Source of the DNA: Rhodospirillales bacterium
Lineage (GTDB): Bacteria > Pseudomonadota > Alphaproteobacteria > Acetobacterales > Acetobacteraceae
Assembly (NCBI GenBank): GCA_028866445.1
Contig: JAGWIE010000004.1
Coordinates: forward strand, 1-21,772
Length of the DNA stretch: 21,772 bases
Direction of reading: 5' to 3'
Shown here: piece after piece, positions 15,910 through 21,772 of the stretch
How positions within the stretch are numbered: position 1 is the first letter of the stretch
Layout: each line of letters opens with the position of its first letter
The notes under the pieces: generated by a model
Seen by the model: only the letters and a program-made list of their open reading frames with translations
Told to the model about the DNA's origin: nothing
The model's database searches: none
Program-made: the position numbers and the translations under genes

Positions 15910-16710
15910 TTATGCGTAAGGCGGTTGGGTGTGCCCCTTGGGTGAAACCGTGAAGATTTCAGCGCCGGTCTCGGTTACGGCAATCATATGTTCAAACTGT
16001 GCGGAAAGGGAGCGGTCGCGGGTTACGGCTGTCCAGCCATCATCCAGAACTTTTACGTCTGGCTTACCCGCATTCACCATCGGCTCGATGGTAAAAAACA
16101 TGCCCGGCTTCAGCACCGCCCCTTCGCCGCGGCGGCCGAAATGCAGCACGTTAGGGGGTTCATGAAAACGTTGGCCGATGCCATGGCCACAAAAATCCCG
16201 CACCACGGTAAAGCGTTGCGCCTCAACATATTGCTGAATGGCAAAGCCGATATCGCCAAAGGTCGCGCCCGGCTTTACTGCCGCAATGCCGCGCATCAAT
16301 GCCTCATACGTTACCTCGATCAGTCGGCGGGCCCGCGTATTGGCGTTGCCGGCCACGTACATACGGCTGGAATCGCCAAACCAGCCATTTAGCGTCACCG
16401 TTACGTCGATGTTGAGAATATCGCCGTCCAGTAGTTTTTTATCTCCTGGAATGCCATGGCAGACGACATGGTTGATGGAGGTGCAGATGGATTTCGGGAA
16501 GCCACGGTAATTCAGCGGCGAAGGCACGGCACCATGTGCAACAATGAAGTCATGGCAAAGCTCGTTCAGCCTCTCGGTGGTAACGCCTGGCTTTACGTGC
16601 TCCGCGATCATATCCAGCGTTTCAGCCGCAAGGCGGCCCGCCGCGCGCATCGGCGCGAAGTCTTCCGGCTTGTAAATCACGATCCGGCGAGATTCGGCAC
16701 CGCCATCCAT
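15910..16710 (-). CDS. map: Methionine aminopeptidase, type I
   Basis: This 266-residue enzyme removes the initiator methionine from new proteins. All metal-site residues are present: Asp102 and Asp113 (IDVTVTLNGWFGD), His176 (GHGIGQRFHEPPN), Glu209 (TIEPM) and Glu240 (QFEHMIAVTE), with the active-site His85 (VVCHGIPGD). I chose the ATG at 16710, with AGGA 9 bases upstream, over a TTG two codons earlier. Length is normal for the type I enzyme with no N-terminal zinc extension. The short gap of 69 bases to fumC upstream suggests they could be co-transcribed. Confidence 0.96.
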   Translation of the reverse strand: MDGGAESRRIVIYKPEDFAPMRAAGRLAAETLDMIAEHVKPGVTTERLNELCHDFIVAHGAVPSPLNYRGFPKSICTSINHVVCHGIPGDKKLLDGDILNIDVTVTLNGWFGDSSRMYVAGNANTRARRLIEVTYEALMRGIAAVKPGATFGDIGFAIQQYVEAQRFTVVRDFCGHGIGQRFHEPPNVLHFGRRGEGAVLKPGMFFTIEPMVNAGKPDVKVLDDGWTAVTRDRSLSAQFEHMIAVTETGAEIFTVSPKGHTQPPYA

Positions 16711-16779
16711 CTTCAATCATCCTAGCTCAGTCAGATCAGCAATCTTAACACGATCAAAAGCCAGGCCGCAAAACTGGAT

Positions 16780-18183
16780 TTAAACAACGAGCGGCGCGGT
16801 CATGGCTTTTGGGTCAACCCAGTCATCAAACTGAGCCTCAGTCAACGCGCCGCTGGCAAGTGCCGCCTCACGCAGGCTCAAACCCTCGCGATGCGCCTTC
16901 AGGGCGATCTCGGCCGATCTGGAGTAACCGATATGCGGGTTAAGTGCTGTTACAAGCATGAGGTTCCGGGCAAGGTTTTCCTCAATCCTGCCCAGAGCCG
17001 GCTCAATCCCCTCGGCGCAATGGATACGAAAACTATCCAGCCCTTCGGCGAGAATATGGGCTGAATCAAGGTAATTGCTGAGCATCACCGGCTTGAACAC
17101 GTTGAGTTGGAAATTACCCTGAGAGCCGCCGAAGGCCACCGCATGGTCGTTGCCGAATACCTGCACGGCCACCATGGTCAGCGCCTCACATTGGGTGGGG
17201 TTGATCTTGCCCGGCATGATGGAGGAACCGGGCTCGTTTTCGGGGATCAGCAGTTCGCCGATGCCCGTACGCGGGCCGGAGGCATACCAGCGTACATCAT
17301 TGGCGATTTTCATCGCTGCCCCGGCCAGCACCCGCAATGCGCCGGAAGCCGCCACCAGCGCATCATGCGCCGAAAGGGCGGCAAATTTATTGGGTGCTGA
17401 TATAAACGGATACCCGGTTTCCTCAGCCACGTAGGCAGCCGTGGTGGCTCCAAAATTAGGGTGCGCGTTCAGCCCCGTGCCTACGGCGGTGCCGCCGATG
17501 GCCAGCTCATAAAGCCCGCCCAGCGCGGAGGCGACGAGAACGGCAGTTTGTTCCAACTGCGCGTGCCAGCCGGAGATGACCTGCCCCAGCGTAATCGGCG
17601 TTGCATCCTGTAAATGGGTGCGCCCAGTCATCACCACATCGCCATAAGCAAGGCTTTTGGCCTTGAACACATCCGCAAGGCGCTTAACGGCCGGCAGCAG
17701 TTTTTCGGCGGTAACCTGCACTGCCGCAATATGCATCACAGCCGGGAAGGTATCATTGGAAGATTGGCTGTGGTTCACATCGTCATTCGGGTTGACCGGT
17801 TTTTTGCTGCCCACAACCCCGCCCGCCATCTGGATGGCGCGGTTGGAGATTACTTCGTTGGCGTTCATGTTGCTCTGCGTGCCAGAACCGGTTTGAAACA
17901 CGACGAGGGGAAATTCAGCATCCCATTTGCCGTCGATCACCTCCTGCGCGGCGCGGACGATAAGCTGCGCGGTTTCACCTGGGAGTTGCCCCAAGGCATC
18001 ATTGGCCAGCGCACAAGCTTTTTTTAGAATGCCAAACGCCCGCACAACATCCCGGCCCCAGACATAACGCGCCCGACCGATGCGGAAATTCTCCAGGCTG
18101 CGTTCCGTTTGCGCACCCCAGAGTCGCTCAGCCGGAACCTCCACATCGCCCAGCGCGTCATGTTCGATCCGTTTTTCAGACAT
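16780..18183 (-). CDS. fumC: Class II fumarate hydratase
   Basis: This 467-residue enzyme interconverts fumarate and malate in the citric acid cycle. The fumarase/aspartase signature GSSIMPGKINPTQCEA is intact around residue 318. TGSGTQSNMN and NDDVNHSQSSNDTFP are substrate-loop motifs, and GRTHLQDATP carries the catalytic-site His. The start at 18183 (MSEKRIEHD) fits the family; the frame extends 15 codons upstream into the next gene and is rejected. The ATG overlaps the TGA of the small upstream gene (TGATG), which suggests coupled translation and ties fumC to the wecG-side transcript. Confidence 0.97.
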   Translation of the reverse strand: MSEKRIEHDALGDVEVPAERLWGAQTERSLENFRIGRARYVWGRDVVRAFGILKKACALANDALGQLPGETAQLIVRAAQEVIDGKWDAEFPLVVFQTGSGTQSNMNANEVISNRAIQMAGGVVGSKKPVNPNDDVNHSQSSNDTFPAVMHIAAVQVTAEKLLPAVKRLADVFKAKSLAYGDVVMTGRTHLQDATPITLGQVISGWHAQLEQTAVLVASALGGLYELAIGGTAVGTGLNAHPNFGATTAAYVAEETGYPFISAPNKFAALSAHDALVAASGALRVLAGAAMKIANDVRWYASGPRTGIGELLIPENEPGSSIMPGKINPTQCEALTMVAVQVFGNDHAVAFGGSQGNFQLNVFKPVMLSNYLDSAHILAEGLDSFRIHCAEGIEPALGRIEENLARNLMLVTALNPHIGYSRSAEIALKAHREGLSLREAALASGALTEAQFDDWVDPKAMTAPLVV

Positions 18184-18467
18184 CACCAATTCCCGTGCAA
18201 AAACCCTAGTGCCGGTAGAGGTTTCCACCGCCGGGGCAGATCCGTCCGGCGGATCGGCCTTATTATATAACGTGGGGCTGGCTGCTCGGTTCTTTCAAGG
18301 AAATTTGCGTAAGCGCGTACCTGAGTTTCGCGCCACGCCTGATCGCTCAAGGCCAATGCACGGCTGGGAAACACTTCCGCGATGCGGATGACCCGGCCGA
18401 TAACGGCCACCACCGCCCAAAGGGAATCTTCTCCCCCCCGGCGGCGTTCAGGAGCCACAAAATCCAA
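18183..18467 (-). CDS. Unrecognised 94-residue basic protein, TTG start
   Basis: This frame lies between wecG and fumC. A TTG at 18467 follows a perfect GGAGG at 6 bases. The stop TGA overlaps the fumC ATG. The protein starts MDFVAPERRR, has a hydrophobic stretch SLWAVVAVIGRVIRIAEVF (residues 15-33), then an amphipathic helix-like part (SDQAWRETQVRAYANFLERT), and ends in a basic, Pro/Trp-rich tail (RRTDLPRRWKPLPALGFL). A GTG three codons later (18458) is an alternative. I recognise no family. The well-placed ribosome site, tight packing and coupling make it likely to be real. Its job is unknown; the position suggests co-expression with fumC. Confidence 0.6.
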   Translation of the reverse strand: MDFVAPERRRGGEDSLWAVVAVIGRVIRIAEVFPSRALALSDQAWRETQVRAYANFLERTEQPAPRYIIRPIRRTDLPRRWKPLPALGFLHGNW

Positions 18468-18473
18468 ATCCTG

Positions 18474-18478
18474 CCTCC
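18474..18478 (-). promoter_or_regulatory. GGAGG ribosome-binding site for the 94-residue gene
   Basis: On the minus strand GGAGG lies 13 bases after the wecG stop and 6 bases before a TTG. It is among the strongest ribosome sites in the window, and it decides the TTG start. Confidence 0.65.
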
Positions 18479-18490
18479 AATTCCGGTTTC

Positions 18491-19228
18491 TTATCGGTTT
18501 GATCCTGCCCGAAAACCAACAGCCTCCGCCAGCAATAAAACCGGCACGCGCGGGGCGCGCAGCAAATAACGCGGCCCAAGGCGGCGCGGTTCCTGGCAAA
18601 GGCGGTGCAGCCATTCCAACCCGGCGCGCTGCATCCAGGCAGGTGCGCGGCGGCGGGTTCCGGCCGCGAACTCCAATGCCGCGCCAATGCAAAGCCCAAG
18701 CCCCAACGCTTTGCCATGCCGCAAAACCTCCTGTGCCAGAATCTCTTGCACCGGCGAGCCGATTGCGAAAAACACGAAACAGGCGTTTGCACTGGCGACA
18801 AAATGCGCGGCCTCGGCAAACGCGACGGGGTTATGAAGCAACCCCATTGGCGGGTTATGGCGGAGAAAACCGATATGCGGAAAGCGACCCCTTAACGCGG
18901 CGAAGGCGTCATCCTCCATGCCAACCACCGCGACGCGCTCTCCAGCCAGGTTCGGAAGCAGCACGGCGGTTAAATCAGCACCGGTGACGACAACGGGCGG
19001 CTTTCGCCCCAGAAGCTTGACAAACTGGGCCAGAAACCGTGAGTCAAACAGCCGGAACAGCGCCGCATCATAAGCCGGCCTCAATGTCGGGTTGCGCCGC
19101 AGCCGGTCCAGGTGGTCAGCATTGGGGGTAACGACATAAGCAAAGGGAGCATTCGCGGGGCGGCCAAGAAGCGTTTCGCATATCTGCGGCAAAGACAGTT
19201 CGCAAAAGGAAAGCCCGAAAAAATTCAC
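18491..19228 (-). CDS. WecG/TagA/CpsF-family glycosyltransferase
   Basis: This 245-residue enzyme belongs to the family (GT26) that adds a sugar to a lipid-linked carrier in polysaccharide synthesis at the inner membrane; GumM and WecG are known members. Family motifs are visible: TPNADHL (34-40), the acidic position in DSRFL (62-66) where the catalytic Asp usually sits, VTGADL near 81-86, and IGSPVQEILAQ and GAALEFAAGTRRRAP later, ending in GLEWLHRLCQEPRRLGPRYL. It starts with GTG in a GTGA that overlaps the stop of the outer-membrane barrel gene. The sugar donor cannot be told from sequence. It probably belongs to the EPS locus at the right end. Confidence 0.9.
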   Translation of the reverse strand: MNFFGLSFCELSLPQICETLLGRPANAPFAYVVTPNADHLDRLRRNPTLRPAYDAALFRLFDSRFLAQFVKLLGRKPPVVVTGADLTAVLLPNLAGERVAVVGMEDDAFAALRGRFPHIGFLRHNPPMGLLHNPVAFAEAAHFVASANACFVFFAIGSPVQEILAQEVLRHGKALGLGLCIGAALEFAAGTRRRAPAWMQRAGLEWLHRLCQEPRRLGPRYLLRAPRVPVLLLAEAVGFRAGSNR

Positions 19229-20418
19229 GGCGTCCAGCTCAGCTCTAGCGTCAGTACATGCTCGTTAGCGGCACCTAATTGGTTGGACTGACGATCGTTG
19301 AACGCATAACGCCCGGTAAGCGCCAGCGCCGGGCTCATCTGCCATTTTACCTCCGCACTGGTGGTAAATATCGTCTCGCGCAATGGGGTATGCAGATAAA
19401 CAGCATTCGAAGCATCCGCCATGGCCTTCAAGGCAACATTTTGCAAACCGCTGCGCACAAAAGTGAATTTTGCCTCAGTAAGCGCGTAGGGCACAGCACT
19501 CAACCGGTCAGGGTCATCGATCTCACGGGCCAGGTTGAGGCGCAATTCATCCAACTGGTCTGGCAACCAATCCAGCCGCGCCTCCAGCACCGGCGCTGCA
19601 AGCCCTCGCCCCACACGTGGCGCACGCCAGGCACCACCCGCCAGGGCTGAGATTGTCCATAGACCTTCAGCCTTGTCCTGCAATCCCGCCAAAGCCGCGT
19701 AGTTGTTCGCGTTCTGAATAACGTCTGCACCCGCACTCCGGCCGCCCCGCAGCTCAGCCACGTAAGATAACGCCGCGCCGCTATCGTAATGCAGCCGCAG
19801 GCTGGCCCGCAGATCCTGCCGGTTTTGCGCGGCAAGATGGGAGAAGTCGTAGAAGCTGGCTGAAAAAAGCGGCGAGATAGTGAGGCAGCCAGAGGTGATG
19901 TCATCGCGGGCGCGGATGTCCTTGAAGGTGAACGAAGCGGGCGTGGCAATGGCGGAAGAGTTCAGCGCAAAGCCAGTTTCCGCCGATTTAACAAAAGCGC
20001 CTGATAGCGTGAGCGTTTCCCGCGGGAATTGTACACGCTCCCCCACCGCCAGGGCAGCACTGGTTACGTTTTGCGCGCTGTTTTGCGGGTAGGCGGATTC
20101 ATCAGCCTCGGCATAGGCACCAAAACCAGCCACAGGATCCGCCAGCAACAGGCTGGGCGTGATCCCCAGAACAGAAGAACCGGCACTGCCATTCGGGGCT
20201 GAATTATACCCGCTGCGTGCGGCAATGCCGGGGGCAAGGCTAAGTCCACCCAATTGCCAAGCCGTGGCACCCGGCGCTGTTTCACGCCGCGCCGCCAGCC
20301 AGGATGGGGCCGCCGCGTAACCCGGCACAGCGCTCGGCAGTAGTTCTTCCAGCATTTGCGCTCGCGCCGGAACCGGCACAGCCAAAGGCAACAAAAAAAG
20401 GGCACGGCGAATAAACAC
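19225..20418 (-). CDS. Outer-membrane beta-barrel protein (EPS-associated type)
   Basis: This 397-residue protein begins with a signal peptide (MFIRRALFLLPLAVPVPARAQ) and is rich in alternating hydrophobic/polar strands such as LRASLRLHYDSGAALSYVAEL and SAEVKWQMSPALALTGRYAF. It ends LTLELSWTP, consistent with the last strand of an outer-membrane barrel, although the final residue is proline rather than aromatic. Family members with this style (BBP2-like, DUF-type) sit in exopolysaccharide loci and may help export polymer. The start is GTG at 20418, without a strong ribosome site. It overlaps wecG by 4 bases and is divergent from the acyltransferase. Confidence 0.8.
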   Translation of the reverse strand: MFIRRALFLLPLAVPVPARAQMLEELLPSAVPGYAAAPSWLAARRETAPGATAWQLGGLSLAPGIAARSGYNSAPNGSAGSSVLGITPSLLLADPVAGFGAYAEADESAYPQNSAQNVTSAALAVGERVQFPRETLTLSGAFVKSAETGFALNSSAIATPASFTFKDIRARDDITSGCLTISPLFSASFYDFSHLAAQNRQDLRASLRLHYDSGAALSYVAELRGGRSAGADVIQNANNYAALAGLQDKAEGLWTISALAGGAWRAPRVGRGLAAPVLEARLDWLPDQLDELRLNLAREIDDPDRLSAVPYALTEAKFTFVRSGLQNVALKAMADASNAVYLHTPLRETIFTTSAEVKWQMSPALALTGRYAFNDRQSNQLGAANEHVLTLELSWTP

Positions 20419-20480
20419 GCCGCACAGATAACACCTTTAATGGAATTCTGTTAATGATTAAGCAATCTTAGGTTTATTTT
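20419..20480. promoter_or_regulatory. Divergent promoter region between the barrel and acyltransferase genes
   Basis: The 62-base AT-rich gap separates two divergent genes and must hold promoters for one or both, unless transcription starts elsewhere. AGG sits 8 bases before the acyltransferase ATG. I see no strong -35/-10 pair on either strand. Confidence 0.4.
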
Positions 20481-21479
20481 ATGCGTAATTGGCGTTTAGA
20501 TATCGACATGGCCAAGGGGCTCGCCATTCTGCTCGTCGTATTCGGGCATTTGGTGGCACGGCAAGACCCGCAGGGCGTGCATTGGTACGAGCCGCTGCGC
20601 CGCGCGATTTATGCCTTTCATATGCCGTTTTTTCTTTATCTCAGCGGGCTGGTGGCAAGTTTCAGCTTTCTGGCTGCCGGAAGGCGGGGGGGTTGGCAAT
20701 CCGCCAGGGCGCGGGCAAAGCGGCTGCTCATCCCGTTTTTTGGGTTGGGGCTGCTAGTGTTGGCGGGTAAACTTGTTGCCGCGCGGTTTTTGTTTGTGGA
20801 TCATGTGCCGGCGTCTTTCGCCTTGGGGCTCGTTGCGCTGTTCTGGCACACCGCCGATAGCCCGGCCCTTAGCATCTGGTATTTGTTCGTGCTGTTCGTG
20901 CTTTCCCTCGCAACGCTGTGGGCAATGAACGGCAAGCCAACCCGGCTGCCGTGGTTGTTGGCGGCCTCGCTGGCTTTGTGCTGGTTGCCCCTGCCGCCAT
21001 ATGTTTATGCTGACAGGGTTTTCACCTACGCACCGTTTTTTCTGATGGGTGCCGTTGCAGGCTTCGCAGAACCGGGCTGGAATATTTTAATGGACAGGCT
21101 TTGGCCATTGGCCTTCGCGGCGTTGCTGGCGGGGTTAATCTGCGTGGCACTCTGGGGCCAGGGGGTTGAGCAAAAAGCGGTGATGCTGCCGCTTGGCGCG
21201 CTTTCCATGCCCGCGTTGCACGGGGCGATGCGGCGCATAGGGCCAAGCCCGGCGCGCGTGGTGCTTCTGTTTTTCGGCCGCTACAGCTTTATGATTTATC
21301 TCGGCAACACCATCTGCATCGGTCTCGCCAAAGGTGTAATGCTACGATTCACGAATTGGGATGACACACATTTTCTTTTTTTCGCGCCGGTGTTGATGGC
21401 CGCGGGGCTGTTCGGCCCGGTTACCCTTAAACACTATGGGTTTTCTAATTTACCCGCGCTCGACCGACTGACGGATTAG
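20481..21479 (+). CDS. Acyltransferase-3 family membrane protein
   Basis: This 332-residue integral membrane protein is an acyltransferase-3, the type that adds acetyl or other acyl groups to polysaccharide sugars (GumF/GumG and ExoZ-like). The N-terminal block RLDIDMAKGLAILLVVFGH carries the conserved Arg and His typical of the family. About ten hydrophobic helices follow, for example LLIPFFGLGLLVLAG and SIWYLFVLFVLSLATLW, and FGRYSFMIYLGNTICIGLA near residue 265. The gene is divergent from the barrel gene and converges on the tyrosine kinase, with TTAG shared by the two stops at 21476-21479. The most likely target is the EPS of this locus. Confidence 0.9.
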   Translation: MRNWRLDIDMAKGLAILLVVFGHLVARQDPQGVHWYEPLRRAIYAFHMPFFLYLSGLVASFSFLAAGRRGGWQSARARAKRLLIPFFGLGLLVLAGKLVAARFLFVDHVPASFALGLVALFWHTADSPALSIWYLFVLFVLSLATLWAMNGKPTRLPWLLAASLALCWLPLPPYVYADRVFTYAPFFLMGAVAGFAEPGWNILMDRLWPLAFAALLAGLICVALWGQGVEQKAVMLPLGALSMPALHGAMRRIGPSPARVVLLFFGRYSFMIYLGNTICIGLAKGVMLRFTNWDDTHFLFFAPVLMAAGLFGPVTLKHYGFSNLPALDRLTD

Positions 21480-21772
21480 CCTTCTTTCGAGAAATATCCG
21501 CCATAGCGCGGGGCGTAGAACTCAGCGTCGGCATGGCCGGAGCGCCCATGCGCCTTAGCATCCACCCGCGTCAGCACCGCCCCGGCGAGATTCGCCCCTG
21601 CCTCATGCAGCAAAGTTATGGCGCCGTGCACCACGCGGCGCGGCGTATGCCCCCAGCGTACGCACAACACTGCAGCATCGGCCAGGCGCGCCAAAACCCG
21701 GCCTTCCGCCAGAGCAAAGGCTGGTGGCGCATCCAGCAACACGATGTCGTATTTGTCGCGGAGCGCAGCCAG
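21476..21772 (-). CDS. Bacterial tyrosine kinase / EPS chain-length protein, C-terminal part
   Basis: The frame is open to the right edge of the window, so the start lies outside it. The visible 98 codons are the C-terminal end of a BY-kinase (Wzc/ExoP-like cytoplasmic domain) that regulates polysaccharide polymerisation and export. Walker B is seen in KYDIVLLDAPPAFALAEGR. The strand LADAAVLCVRWGHTPRRVV and GANLAGAVLTRVDAK are typical of the fold. The tail EFYAPRYGGYFSKEG carries three tyrosines, the usual autophosphorylation cluster. It converges on the acyltransferase. Confidence 0.9.
   Translation of the reverse strand: MAALRDKYDIVLLDAPPAFALAEGRVLARLADAAVLCVRWGHTPRRVVHGAITLLHEAGANLAGAVLTRVDAKAHGRSGHADAEFYAPRYGGYFSKEG

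Noticed and set aside
18184..18228. 15-residue extension of fumC
   Set aside because: It overlaps the small upstream gene and does not look like FumC; the ATG at 18183 gives the expected N-terminus.
18468..18692. Extension of the 94-residue gene back to an ATG at 18692
   Set aside because: The additional part runs through the end of wecG in another frame; the GGAGG and TTG after the wecG stop are a better start.
18448..18819. 123-codon minus-strand frame over the end of wecG
   Set aside because: It overlaps wecG in another frame and has no family signal or good start.

Overview
The gene content points to an alphaproteobacterium of the Rhodospirillales/Acetobacteraceae type. The evidence is a GST-like division protein resembling FzlA, an NDUFA9-type complex I assembly protein, a large glutamate synthase alpha subunit with the alphaproteobacterial N-terminus, and the order lptC-lptA-lptB-rpoN-hpf. 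Codon use is GC-rich and even across the window. There are no transposases, integrases, CRISPR arrays or phage genes. The window is mostly core chromosome, with part of an exopolysaccharide (EPS) locus at the right end.

Left part (1-3060). The 3' end of an unrecognised gene with a Gly/Ser/Asn-rich tail is followed closely by a secreted PhoX/DUF839-like protein and a GNAT acetyltransferase whose GTG overlaps the phoX-like stop. A convergent GST-family gene (probable fzlA) shares a CTAG double stop with the GNAT gene.

Nitrogen block (3022-9181). On the minus strand, gltD and gltB form an operon for NADPH glutamate synthase. It ends in a clear intrinsic terminator. Upstream lies an interrupted dyad that coincides with a weak promoter. 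Next come an NDUFA9-like gene (minus) and a divergent tRNA-Leu(CAG) followed by a short RNase D (plus).

Envelope and sigma-54 block (11084-15905, plus strand). lptC, lptA and lptB overlap or nearly touch. They encode lipopolysaccharide export components. rpoN and a long-form hpf follow. The rpoN start has no Shine-Dalgarno sequence. A plausible sigma-70 promoter would start transcription at its ATG, and a near-consensus sigma-54 -24/-12 element overlaps that ATG. This is a candidate autoregulatory arrangement and the most interesting signal in the window. A perfect 13-bp hairpin separates hpf from the convergent map gene.

Right part (15910-21772). map and fumC are on the minus strand. Upstream of fumC is a previously easy-to-miss 94-codon gene with a TTG start, a perfect GGAGG ribosome site and a stop that overlaps the fumC ATG. 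Further upstream are a WecG/TagA-family glycosyltransferase and an outer-membrane beta-barrel protein, with coupled stop/start codons. A divergent acyltransferase-3 and the C-terminal end of a bacterial tyrosine kinase complete the EPS-like set. No unmistakable novel defence or mobile system is visible.
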